Source of the DNA: Flavobacteriales bacterium UBA1112
Lineage (GTDB): Bacteria > Bacteroidota > Bacteroidia > Flavobacteriales_D > Sanyastnellaceae
Assembly (NCBI GenBank): GCA_002313415.1
Contig: DCBH01000088.1
Location: forward strand, 13,835 to 32,854
DNA: 19,020 bases
Reading direction: 5' to 3'
In this document: positions 7,334 through 14,389 of the stretch, one piece after another
How the letters are laid out: the number at the start of each line of letters is the position of its first letter
How positions within the stretch are numbered: the stretch's first letter is position 1
Notes under the pieces: model-generated
Told to the model about the DNA's origin: nothing
The model's database searches: none
The model's input: only the letters and a program-made list of their open reading frames with translations
Position numbers and translations under genes: made by a program

Positions 7334-8016
7334 GACATCCTGTTGTCTAAGGTTGCAAAGGAACGACCAAATCCCGCCTGCACGCAGATCTCAATCAACT
7401 CAGCCGTAATCATTGCCGTCGCTCCCCACAAAACATCCTCATTTATGGGCCATCCGGGGACACGAATACTTTGACCCTTGACGCGCACCTGTTCCATGGG
7501 CCATGTCTGGCCGGAATGAGGCAATTCTTTCAAGGGCATCAAACCAATCTCTGCCACCTCTTCTTTTTGCAACTTGAAAGTCGGAGGGGCATCAACAACC
7601 GCCACGATGGGTTGAACAAGAAAGTCACTTGGAGGAATGTAGAGAGGAGACAACTGACCCAAAACGTGATGATCTTGCAACAGCACGCCGATTTCCTCGA
7701 GACATTCTCTGCGCGCAGTTTCTACCAAGTCACCTCCATCCACCGATTCCTCAGCACCTCCAGGAAATGCCCACTGACCGCTGTGCGGTGATTTGTCCTC
7801 AGTTCTCTTCATGAAAGTCACGGTCCAGCCATGTTGAATATCCCACCACATGACACAAGCGACCCCTGCTCTTTTTGCACACTTGGCACGATCGGGCAAG
7901 TCTTTGGGGCGCCCTGGTGGGCAGGCGAGAATGTGCGCATTCCATCCGGGTTTTGATTCCGATTTGAGGATTTGACGCATTTTGGACATTGAAAACTCCA
8001 AGTTGAGGTCCTCCAT
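7330..8016 (-). CDS. NUDIX hydrolase, CoA pyrophosphatase (NudL) type
   Basis: This 228-residue protein probably hydrolyses CoA or acyl-CoA to 4'-phosphopantetheine and 3',5'-ADP in the cytoplasm. It has the CoA-type element SPHSGQWAFPGG (76-87) running into the NUDIX box, which ends RECLEEIGV (103-111); all the metal-binding glutamates of REUxEExGU are present. The stretch between GG and RE is about one residue longer than in typical members. The start is uncertain: 8016 is preferred because a TTCCTTTG box lies 5 bases upstream and the extra residues align with the usual N-terminal helix before PGxxA. The ATG at 7989 is the alternative and would give 219 residues. It is divergent from aat, with 37 bp between starts, and overlaps the HEAT-like gene downstream. 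Confidence 0.85.
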   Translation of the reverse strand: MEDLNLEFSMSKMRQILKSESKPGWNAHILACPPGRPKDLPDRAKCAKRAGVACVMWWDIQHGWTVTFMKRTEDKSPHSGQWAFPGGAEESVDGGDLVETARRECLEEIGVLLQDHHVLGQLSPLYIPPSDFLVQPIVAVVDAPPTFKLQKEEVAEIGLMPLKELPHSGQTWPMEQVRVKGQSIRVPGWPINEDVLWGATAMITAELIEICVQAGFGRSFATLDNRMS

Positions 8017-8021
8017 GACCG

Positions 8022-8029
8022 CAAAGGAA
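8022..8029 (-). promoter_or_regulatory. Candidate -7 box TTCCTTTG of the NUDIX gene
   Basis: TTCCTTTG on the minus strand is one mismatch from TAnnTTTG. The following CGGTC and ATG make a segment almost identical to that at the binding-protein gene (3249-3264): 14 of 16 bases match. This supports the 8016 start and a leaderless transcript. Confidence 0.3.
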
Positions 8030-8041
8030 GCTATCGGTTTG

Positions 8042-8049
8042 TTTCTTTG
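8042..8049 (+). promoter_or_regulatory. Candidate -7 box TTTCTTTG of aat
   Basis: TTTCTTTG is one mismatch from TAnnTTTG and is followed by four bases (CGAC) and the aat ATG at 8054. The arrangement mirrors the other tightly spaced promoter-start modules in this window. No -33 element is evident. Confidence 0.3.
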
Positions 8050-8053
8050 CGAC

Positions 8054-8767
8054 ATGAAGGTCCATGTACTTGATTCCAACGTGCATTTCCCACCTGTGAA
8101 TGTCGCAGGCGAGCATGGCTTGTTGGCCTTGGGTGGGGACCTTTCAAGCAATCGTTTGCTGGCTGCATACGAACACGGCGCTTTTCCTTGGTTCATGAGT
8201 GAAGACCCCATTTTGTGGTGGGCTCCACCCGAACGGGCTGTCCTGCCTCTGGGCGATTTAAAAGTGTCCAAAAGCATGCGCAACGAACTCAATAAGGATC
8301 GTTACCGCGTGACCATGGACCGTGCATTCGAAACTGTTGTGCGAGGTTGCCAACATGCCCCGAGAGATGGTGAAGGCACTTGGATTACAGAAGAAATCAT
8401 ACAGGCATACGTGGAATTGAATCACCTTGGACTGGCCCATTCGGTAGAAACTTGGCAAGGTGAAAAATTGGTGGGTGGGTTGTACGGTGTGTCGCTCGGG
8501 CGAATGTTCTTCGGCGAAAGCATGTTTTCCACGGCTACAAACGCGTCAAAAGTGGCTTTCGTGCGCCTCGTACGTTGGCTCAGGCTCAAAGGGTTTGGCC
8601 CGGTAGACTGCCAGATTATGAATCCCCATCTTGCTTCTCTCGGGGCCAAGCTTTGGTCACGGGCAGAATTCCAAACGCAGTTAAGCCACTTCCTCCAATC
8701 AGGTCCGACCCTGCACGGACCTTGGACGGAATACGAATCTGAGATGATTCACCATGAGCAATCATGA
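8054..8767 (+). CDS. aat: Leucyl/phenylalanyl-tRNA--protein transferase
   Basis: This 237-residue enzyme of the N-end-rule pathway transfers Leu or Phe from aminoacyl-tRNA to N-terminal Lys/Arg of proteins, marking them for ClpS/ClpAP. All family motifs are present: GLLALGGDLS (22-31), GAFPWF (42-47), WWAPPER (55-61), GTWITEE (108-114), HSVETW (129-134), GGLYG (141-145), FFGESMFS (152-159), DCQIMNPHLASLGA (185-198). The ATG at 8054 is chosen because the family begins about ten residues before the FP motif; an in-frame ATG 72 bp upstream would overlap the divergent NUDIX gene. Its last 14 bases overlap the next gene, so translation is probably coupled. Confidence 0.95.
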   Translation: MKVHVLDSNVHFPPVNVAGEHGLLALGGDLSSNRLLAAYEHGAFPWFMSEDPILWWAPPERAVLPLGDLKVSKSMRNELNKDRYRVTMDRAFETVVRGCQHAPRDGEGTWITEEIIQAYVELNHLGLAHSVETWQGEKLVGGLYGVSLGRMFFGESMFSTATNASKVAFVRLVRWLRLKGFGPVDCQIMNPHLASLGAKLWSRAEFQTQLSHFLQSGPTLHGPWTEYESEMIHHEQS

Positions 8768-9284
8768 AACCTTCAAACCCCAGTCTGGATCAAGCAAGCG
8801 ACGGATAAAAAGTCAAAGACGTCCCATTTGGACGGTCAAACTGAGCCGTTTTTGCGTCAAAATTTTTGGATGGCAATTGAGAGGACAACTTCCTCCCCAA
8901 TTTTGGCGAACAACCCTTGTCATTTGGGCCCAAAAAAAATGGCAAGTCCGGGCATTGGCAGCGGTCATGCCTGTGAGAGTTCATTTGCTTCAATCGCCCA
9001 CGCTGTCGGAGCGAGAGCGCAGCGAAGAAAGTGTAGCGCACTTCAATAGAGGCCTCACAAATGCAACCACGACCAGTGCCACGAATGAGGACTTGAAAGC
9101 CATCGTCACCGCAGCTCACGAAGCCAACAGTCGCATCACCCTCTGCGCTTGGGAAGAGCGTCGAAGGTTTGTTCATATTCACGCCCCGTTCAAGACCTCT
9201 GCCTTCCCTGACAGAGATGTCCACTACATGCGTCGCTACTTCGGCTACTTTGCGAAAAGCTCTGGTATTCAATCGACTGAGTGA
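8754..9284 (+). CDS. Acyltransferase-like protein lacking catalytic motifs
   Basis: This is a 176-residue soluble protein. Residues 26-48 (WTVKLSRFCVKIFGW... RGQLPPQ) resemble the N-terminus of small Bacteroidota lysophospholipid (PlsC-like) acyltransferases ('...LLGWKIKGELPD'). The C-terminal part (IVTAAHEANSRITLCAWEE..., then an APFKTSAFPDRDVHYMRRYFGYF segment at 144-166) follows the 'A-GA-VPI-PVGFDY...EPF-PTDD...F..F' pattern of the same family. The stretch between lacks HTSxWD (HX4D), the GG-PVDR loop and EGTR; at the expected HTSNWD position it reads WAQKKWQ. No frameshift restoring those motifs was found in the other frames. It may be a degenerate, non-catalytic paralogue, or the likeness may be chance. 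It overlaps the aat end by 14 bp. A 167-codon ORF on the opposite strand has no recognisable features. Confidence 0.55.
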   Translation: MSNHETFKPQSGSSKRRIKSQRRPIWTVKLSRFCVKIFGWQLRGQLPPQFWRTTLVIWAQKKWQVRALAAVMPVRVHLLQSPTLSERERSEESVAHFNRGLTNATTTSATNEDLKAIVTAAHEANSRITLCAWEERRRFVHIHAPFKTSAFPDRDVHYMRRYFGYFAKSSGIQSTE

Positions 9285-9419
9285 GATATTCACATGTTGT
9301 TCACATTTTTAGAAATGACGTGAACAAATCGTGCAAAACGCACCCCAGTGTGGCCGGCACATTGCGAGCGAAAAGTCTTTTCTTGCCAACCAAATCTCTC
9401 ACCAAACAAAGCCTGCATC
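9285..9419. other. Intergenic region with operator-like inverted repeat
   Basis: These 135 bp before the winged-helix gene contain a perfect 8-bp inverted repeat (TTGTTCAC at 9297-9304, GTGAACAA at 9320-9327; half-site centres 23 bp apart) and an extra TTCAC copy at 9289. The segment beyond it is C/T-rich. No clear TAnnTTTG box is seen. Confidence 0.5.
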
Positions 9420-9707
9420 ATGAATAACTTGGACAAATACGATCACATGATTCTCGACATCATTCACCAGCACAAAATCGAGAACCAGTGTCACATCCGC
9501 CTTGCTGTTCTCGAGCGCAATTTTTGGAAACGCATCGAAGAGGATACAGACCTCCATGTTGGAAAAGCGCGTATCGGTGAACGCATCACCAATCTATACC
9601 TAGATGGGCTGATTCAAAATAAAGACGGTTATGCCTTGACCAAGAGAGGACGCGAACAACTTGCATTTGCACCTTGGAAAGAACAGGAAGCTGCAGAGGC
9701 TCAGTAA
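9420..9707 (+). CDS. Small winged-helix-like protein
   Basis: This 95-residue protein begins MNNLDKYDHMILDIIHQHK. Residues 8-66 look like a helix-turn-helix, with ILDIIHQH as helix 1 and GERITNLYLDGLIQ (53-66) as a recognition-helix-like segment. KDGYALTKRGREQLAF (68-83) has the form of a beta-wing leading into a last helix. This is the common pattern of winged-helix DNA-binding domains ('...L.GLI...dgy.LT.kGr..L'). I cannot place it in a named family. The ATG at 9420 is chosen over an upstream in-frame codon at 9348 because the intervening residues look non-coding. An inverted repeat lies 93-123 bp upstream and a strong hairpin terminator follows 24 bp after the stop. Its role is unknown; autoregulation is possible. 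Confidence 0.7.
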   Translation: MNNLDKYDHMILDIIHQHKIENQCHIRLAVLERNFWKRIEEDTDLHVGKARIGERITNLYLDGLIQNKDGYALTKRGREQLAFAPWKEQEAAEAQ

Positions 9708-9731
9708 CAATCTGTCGTTTCTGTCAAATTC

Positions 9732-9762
9732 AAAAAGGCGACCCATGTGGGCCGCCTTTTTT
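9732..9762 (+). terminator. Rho-independent terminator, bidirectional
   Basis: AAAAAGGCG (9732-9740) pairs with CGCCTTTTT (9753-9761). After one A-C mismatch the stem extends with CCC/GGG around a short ATGT loop, and a T run follows. Because the left arm starts with A5, the same hairpin gives a T tract on the minus strand. It can therefore end both the winged-helix gene and the minus-strand 49-residue gene. Confidence 0.85.
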
Positions 9763-9825
9763 CTTTCTAATTCTTTGTTTTGGCTCGCAACTCCTTCAAC
9801 TTGAAGCTACTCGACATTTTCTTCA

Positions 9826-9975
9826 TCAAGATTCTTCCAAGATTTCCAGTCCTGGAAACTTCTCTTTCCAATAAGCCAACTTACTCGAGTCGCGAACAGT
9901 GATAACTGTTCGACGATCCAGACGGACTTTGATGTTTGGTTGGAGTTCTTTCTCCGCTTTTTTCCTTCGTGCCAT
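9826..9975 (-). CDS. Small basic protein, 49 residues
   Basis: The ATG at 9973-9975 opens a 49-residue frame ending TGA at 9826-9828. It begins MARRKKAEKE and continues through VRLDRRTVITVRDSSK and AYWKEKFPGLEI. The mix of a basic N-terminus, a hydrophobic beta-like VRLDRRTVITV stretch (17-27) and a WxxxFPGLEI end (36-45) reads as a real, compact protein rather than noise. I recall similar tiny uncharacterised proteins in Bacteroidota ('RLD-RT-I-V-----W---YP--EV'), but cannot check this. A 66-codon ORF in another frame overlaps it and looks spurious. It sits between the sugar transporter gene (same strand, 116 bp upstream) and the bidirectional terminator. The function is unknown. Confidence 0.65.
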   Translation of the reverse strand: MARRKKAEKELQPNIKVRLDRRTVITVRDSSKLAYWKEKFPGLEILEES

Positions 9976-10059
9976 AGATGTAATGTATCGAGTGTACTAT
10001 CCTTCAAAAGAACACATCTAGACCCGAAAAAGTTGCCTGTTGTGCATAAAGTCCCCCAA

Positions 10060-10081
10060 GACGTTAAGGAAACTTAGCGTT
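10060..10081 (-). terminator. Possible weak terminator hairpin after the sugar transporter gene
   Basis: GACGTTAAG and CTTAGCGTT flank GAAA, a GNRA-type tetraloop if read on the plus strand. On the minus strand the stem has two mismatches and no following T run, so termination is doubtful. It begins 10 bp after the transporter stop. Confidence 0.25.
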
Positions 10082-10091
10082 GTAGTGTCAA

Positions 10092-11423
10092 TCACGCCTG
10101 AATGGAAGGCACCAATCGACCCGAGTACCACGCGATGTACAAGTAACATACCATAGGCAACGCAAAAGCCACACCAAAACCAGCACCATCCACCAACGCT
10201 CCCATAGCTGGAGGGATAAATGCCCCACCTACAATGGCTGTACACAACACGCCTGATCCCTGAGGCTTCAGGTCTCCCAAATCCTCAATGGCCAACGTAA
10301 AAATGGTTGGGAACATGATGCTGTTGCAAAATCCGACGAAGAGAGTCAACAACAAAGCGGTCACTCCGTGGCTGAGAATAGACAAACCAATGAAACTACA
10401 GGCAAAAAGGGCAGCGCAAGCCAACAACTTGGAAGGCGCAATACGCTGCATCAAGGCTGACCCAGCAAAACGTCCTAGCATGGCTCCACCCCAGTAAAAT
10501 GTCAATAACGCACCCAAAACACCTTTGGCATCAAGTCCTGAGATGTCGATGCCCTTGATCAAGGCAGCCACTCCTGCCATGCTTCCGAGCAACTTGCTCG
10601 TCTTGATTTCATCCACAATGTTGAGGCTCAGTCCATAATTAACCATGTAGGATCCCAGGGCAACCTCCGCTCCAACGTAAACGAAGATGCCAATTGCACC
10701 AAACAAAAGTTTTCGATTTTTCAATACTTGACCATAAGGTGAATTGTCTTTTGACTCCTCCCCCAAGATTTTGGGCAATGAAATTCTCCCAACCACAAAT
10801 GCCAGAGCAAAAAAGGCCAAAGCCAGTGCGACAAACGGACCTTGAACAGCAGCAGCTTCGGTGGCGTAATACGACATGCGATCCGACTCTGAAAGAGCTT
10901 CAATTGCGCCGCTGTCAAGAATTTGGTCCCCCAAGAGAAAACTCGCCGCGATGACTGGAGCAAGAGTCGTTCCAAAAGAATTAAAAGCTTGAGACAGATT
11001 CAACCTTGATGACGCAGATTCCTCAGCTCCTAGAACACTGATGTAAGGATTTGCTGCCACCTGTAGAATGGTAATCCCCCCTGCTACTACAAACAGAGCA
11101 AGCAAGAACAGCGGATAAAGCCTTGTCGATGCAGCGGGATAAAACAACAAGCATCCCAAACCCGCAGCAGCCAAACCAACCAAAATACCCCGTTGGTAAC
11201 CAATGCGAGAAATCAGATTTCCTCCTGGAATTGACAACAACCCATAGGCAGCAAACCAGGCAAATTGCACAAGTCCTGCCTGCAAAAAAGTCAATTCGAA
11301 CACCTCTTTCAATCGCGGGATAAGTGCATCTACAAGTACGGTAATGAAGCCCCACATAAAGAAGAGTGAGGTTACTGCCACGAAGGCACTCCGCAAAGAG
11401 CGGGTATTCTGAGATGAAGTCAT
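10092..11423 (-). CDS. Sugar MFS transporter, FucP/GluP family
   Basis: This 443-residue inner-membrane protein has about twelve hydrophobic helices, like proton- or sodium-driven fucose/glucose/galactose symporters. Diagnostic segments are SLFFMWGFITVLVDALIPRLK (19-39), with the conserved Asp32, then FAWFAAYGLLSIPGGNLISRIGYQ, and ITILQVAANPYISVLG (117-132). In E. coli FucP the latter reads ETAANP; Gln instead of Glu is what I expect for GluP-type hexose transporters of Bacteroidota, so glucose, galactose or mannose is as likely as fucose. The C-terminal half has FYWGGAMLGRFAGSALM and FCNSIMFPTIFTLAI, both typical. It starts 15 bp after the T9SS-sorted protein gene, so the two may share an mRNA. 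Confidence 0.9.
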   Translation of the reverse strand: MTSSQNTRSLRSAFVAVTSLFFMWGFITVLVDALIPRLKEVFELTFLQAGLVQFAWFAAYGLLSIPGGNLISRIGYQRGILVGLAAAGLGCLLFYPAASTRLYPLFLLALFVVAGGITILQVAANPYISVLGAEESASSRLNLSQAFNSFGTTLAPVIAASFLLGDQILDSGAIEALSESDRMSYYATEAAAVQGPFVALALAFFALAFVVGRISLPKILGEESKDNSPYGQVLKNRKLLFGAIGIFVYVGAEVALGSYMVNYGLSLNIVDEIKTSKLLGSMAGVAALIKGIDISGLDAKGVLGALLTFYWGGAMLGRFAGSALMQRIAPSKLLACAALFACSFIGLSILSHGVTALLLTLFVGFCNSIMFPTIFTLAIEDLGDLKPQGSGVLCTAIVGGAFIPPAMGALVDGAGFGVAFALPMVCYLYIAWYSGRLVPSIQA

Positions 11424-11438
11424 GAAGGTGTTTTTTGA

Positions 11439-13661
11439 TTAGCGCATGAGATGGACAAATCCACGGAATTCTTGAGCGTCCGTATCAAATCCAGAAGCCT
11501 TGATCACCCAATGGTAAACTCCGTTGGCCGCAAAGTGATCTCCTCCGTTTACATCGCCAGTCCATGCTTCATTCAAATCGGTGCTGTTGTAAACCAACTC
11601 TCCCCAACGATTGTATATCCAAATCTCAAACAAGCGAATTTGACGCCCCGTAATTTCGAGGGCATCATTGATTCCGTCGTTGTCAGGGGTAAAAGCGGTG
11701 GGAATGTAAAACAAGACATCGCCATAAATGTCGACCACGGCCACATCGGTGCATCCAATGTCTGTGGTCACATCCACCTTTGCTTGGTACGTGGACAACC
11801 CATCGTAGGTATGGATTGGTTCTCGCTCGTAGGCATACTGTCCGTCTCCAAAGTCCCATTGATAAAAATAGGCGCCCTCGTAGGGCTCAGCTGGATCTAC
11901 AAGTACATCGAATGCATATGAATCATCACCCAAACTTTCCCGAAGAATGGTGGCTTTCACTGTTTGAACATCAATCTGTGTCGATGCAAATTCAGAGTAG
12001 TCGCAATTGTCTACAACAACGACCTCGTACTCAGTACTCTCCTCAGGATCTACCAAGTGCACCAATTCCTGATCGTTAAAATCAGCCCATTGTACCTCAT
12101 ATGGCGGTTGTCCACCCACGATGCCGAGTTCCATGTATGTAGATGCTCCATTGCAAAGCAGCGTATCGTTGGGAACGGTTAATTCCAGAGCATCGTATGG
12201 CACTTCAAACAATCCCTGCAAGTACAATTCCCGATCGCAACCATCTTCAAGATAAACTTCCATCAGTGATGAGGTTAGAGCGCCGTAAGTGATGCACTCT
12301 TCCTCCCCATAATCAACGCCGTTGACTGTCCAATTGTAAGTCACTGGAGGGTATGCGTAAGCTGAATCTTGAATCAGCTCAATGCATACCTCCTCCGTCT
12401 CATCGCATGGCACACTTACCAATTCAGGCATGGAAGCCTCAAAGGGAGGCGTGTCGTAAATGATAATCGTGATTTCGCTTTCGATGCTGCCGCTCACGAC
12501 CTTCAAATTCAACGTTTCAGTTCCTTCATCGAGGCTGTCTTGAGGCACTTCAAAAGTCAATGAAATGCCATATTCCCCGACCGGAACGGCAGCCGAGGAG
12601 GGCAAACCAACCACATCTTCATTGAGCGTGGCTTCCGAACCCGGAGCAGCAATGAGATCAAAGGGAAATGGAAACAGTGATGACACAGCACAAGGACGAC
12701 TGATCGTAATTGTCGAGGGCCCACAATCTTCCCAAGAACAATAAATGACTTCGTCGTCTGTGGGATCAGGATCACATTCAGGCGATGCCTGTGACTCATA
12801 AGTCGTGGGAATGGGTGAGCCAAAACTTCCCTCTTCCAAGATGACTACGGAATCCAAGATGGTATCTGTCCCATCCCCAATGGCCAATTTGATATGATAA
12901 GTCTCTCCACAAATCACAGGATATACGGCAGTCAGCATTGTGGTATATCCATTCATGCAAATTTCAGGAGCCTCATTCAAGATGTAATACTCCGCATTCA
13001 GTGAACCATTGACCGAACTGATCGTGATGGGCAACTCAGGGTCTGAGTCTGGAACACTCGCAATATTTACCGCCTGACCAGGGAAGGTAGCAGGAGCATT
13101 GTAAGGGCCATTGATGCCTGCACCAGACAAGAAAAATGCGAAGATGTCATTGTATTGGCTGTTTTCCCAAGCTTCGTACTCGCTAGAACCAAAAACGTAA
13201 TTGAAAGAGATGTAATCACCTGCGGGGTCAAAGTCAAACTCAAGCACACATAAGTCATTCACACTGGCGACGGAAAATGTTTGTCCGATCAGAGGAGGGA
13301 CGCTGTTTGCAATGTCAAGAAGATCTGAATCGCTGGGATTTCCTCCTTGGCATCCGCCGCAACCCAGCCCGGCGCAAAAAGCATCGGCTGCATTTCCTGA
13401 GCTGAGAATAAGCCCCCCATCGATGGGAAAACCTACATCCGAGCCACCGGTGAGATAGCCTATTTGTTCTTGTGAGCCAACAAAAGAGATGTTTGTCGCC
13501 GATATGCCTTCTCCCAGAAGAACTTCGTTTACGTAATCGTCAATGGGCAGTCCTTGTTCAACATTCTGTGCGAGCCCAGGGGTGCTACTCAAGCCGATAA
13601 GGACGGCCAACCAAAACTTTCGTTGGTGAAAGAGGAGGAAATATGGCTCAAGAACTTGCAT
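11439..13661 (-). CDS. Secreted choice-of-anchor-L protein with PKD and T9SS type B sorting domain
   Basis: This 740-residue exported protein has a signal peptide ending near LAQ (about 1-32) and a choice-of-anchor-L domain at about 35-275 (LILSSGNAAD, YVFGSSEYEAWENSQYNDIFAFFLSG, GEYTYHIKLAIGDGTDTILDS-type ending). A Calx-beta-like stretch follows at about 320-402 (DSLDEGTETLNLKV), then acidic Ig-like segments. A PKD domain lies at about 575-645 (YFYQWDFGDGQ). The C-terminal domain at 650-740 (IPTAFTPDNDGINDALEI, IYNRWGELVYNS, NGVYHWVIKA) is the CHU_C/type B sorting signal recognised by the type IX system. The protein should cross the outer membrane and be surface-attached or released. An in-frame TTG lies 24 bp upstream; the ATG at 13661 is preferred. 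Its ligand is unknown; adhesion or polymer binding is plausible. Confidence 0.9.
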   Translation of the reverse strand: MQVLEPYFLLFHQRKFWLAVLIGLSSTPGLAQNVEQGLPIDDYVNEVLLGEGISATNISFVGSQEQIGYLTGGSDVGFPIDGGLILSSGNAADAFCAGLGCGGCQGGNPSDSDLLDIANSVPPLIGQTFSVASVNDLCVLEFDFDPAGDYISFNYVFGSSEYEAWENSQYNDIFAFFLSGAGINGPYNAPATFPGQAVNIASVPDSDPELPITISSVNGSLNAEYYILNEAPEICMNGYTTMLTAVYPVICGETYHIKLAIGDGTDTILDSVVILEEGSFGSPIPTTYESQASPECDPDPTDDEVIYCSWEDCGPSTITISRPCAVSSLFPFPFDLIAAPGSEATLNEDVVGLPSSAAVPVGEYGISLTFEVPQDSLDEGTETLNLKVVSGSIESEITIIIYDTPPFEASMPELVSVPCDETEEVCIELIQDSAYAYPPVTYNWTVNGVDYGEEECITYGALTSSLMEVYLEDGCDRELYLQGLFEVPYDALELTVPNDTLLCNGASTYMELGIVGGQPPYEVQWADFNDQELVHLVDPEESTEYEVVVVDNCDYSEFASTQIDVQTVKATILRESLGDDSYAFDVLVDPAEPYEGAYFYQWDFGDGQYAYEREPIHTYDGLSTYQAKVDVTTDIGCTDVAVVDIYGDVLFYIPTAFTPDNDGINDALEITGRQIRLFEIWIYNRWGELVYNSTDLNEAWTGDVNGGDHFAANGVYHWVIKASGFDTDAQEFRGFVHLMR

Positions 13662-13720
13662 CTGGGGACACCAAAGTGCTCCCAATATAGCCCATCCTGT
13701 CGATGAGCTATGCAGAAGAC

Positions 13721-14224
13721 TTAATTGAAGTCGGCGAGGGACACTGACAACTTTTTCCGCGCATGGAAAATACGTGATTTCACGGTGCCCATGGGGATGT
13801 TCATCTCCTCAGCGATTTCGTCGTAGTGATAACCGTCGAGAAACATGGTGAAGGGCTTTCTAAAGTCCGGCTTCAATTCATCAATGGCCTCCAGAATGTC
13901 CGCTTGATTGATCACTGTCGTGACAGTATCCACGCGGTAATCTTGGCTGGCATTGATGAAATATTGATTCTCGGTGCTGTCCAACACGGTATTTTGGAAT
14001 TTCTTCCTTTTGTAATTGTTGATGAAGATGTTACGCATGATTGTGTAGAGCCACCCTTTCATGTTTGTACCCTCCTTGAAATTGTTCTTGTACCGCAAGG
14101 CCTTCACCATGGTATCCTGAACCAAATCATCTGCATCGGCTCCATTCCTTGTAAAACCAAGGGCAAAACCTCTCAAAAAGTCAGACTGGCTGACAAGAAG
14201 CTGGTTAAATTCTAGTGTGCTCAT
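13721..14224 (-). CDS. RNA polymerase ECF-type sigma factor
   Basis: This 167-residue sigma-70 family protein has only regions 2 and 4. Region 2 includes ADADDLVQDTMVKAL (29-43), GTNMKGWLYTIMRNIFINNYKRKK (52-75) with the promoter-melting and -10-recognition helices, and region 4 has DELKPDFRKPFTMFLDGYHYDEIAEEMNIPMGTVKSRIFHARKKL (115-159), a standard HTH. It is the RpoE-like Bacteroidota type. The ATG at 14224 is preferred over a GTG three bases upstream. No anti-sigma factor is encoded next to it. Upstream, across a 165-bp gap with a repeated motif, lies the MerR-B12 regulator on the same strand. In many Flavobacteriia such a sigma/MerR pair heads a carotenoid cluster, but no crt genes follow here. 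Confidence 0.93.
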   Translation of the reverse strand: MSTLEFNQLLVSQSDFLRGFALGFTRNGADADDLVQDTMVKALRYKNNFKEGTNMKGWLYTIMRNIFINNYKRKKFQNTVLDSTENQYFINASQDYRVDTVTTVINQADILEAIDELKPDFRKPFTMFLDGYHYDEIAEEMNIPMGTVKSRIFHARKKLSVSLADFN

Positions 14225-14389
14225 CACATCTTTTGTTTAACGATTCGAGTCAAAGATTCAACAAAACTTCGACGAAGCCAAAGATTTTGTTCAACAATTT
14301 TCCTTAAATGTTCAACAAAACGTACTTAAAGCCTCATTATGAGCACGTTAAACCAAAAAAAAATCAATGAGCGCGATGGTTTGGTTGAC
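14225..14389. promoter_or_regulatory. Intergenic control region with repeated TTCAACAA motif
   Basis: This 165-bp gap between MerR-B12 and the sigma gene is AT-rich. TTCAACAAAAC occurs exactly at 14257 and 14311, TTCAACAA at 14290 and a variant TTCGACGAA at 14268; start-to-start distances are 11, 22 and 21 bp. Two short inverted repeats overlap these (CTTCGACGAAG 14267-14277, TTGTTCAACAA 14287-14297). Nearer the MerR stop is an A9 run (14355-14363). No perfect TAnnTTTG box is seen for the sigma gene. The pattern resembles operators bound by tetrameric CarH-type regulators. Confidence 0.5.

Noticed and set aside
8790..9293. Minus-strand open frame of 167 codons opposite the acyltransferase-like gene
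   Set aside because: No recognisable domain. The plus-strand frame overlaps aat in the manner of an operon and shows family-like segments. It is kept in mind only because the plus-strand call is not certain.
14350..14382. AAACCA/TGGTTT inverted repeat with an A9/T9 run after the MerR stop, as a terminator
   Set aside because: The T run lies inside the loop rather than after the stem, so it does not have intrinsic-terminator form.
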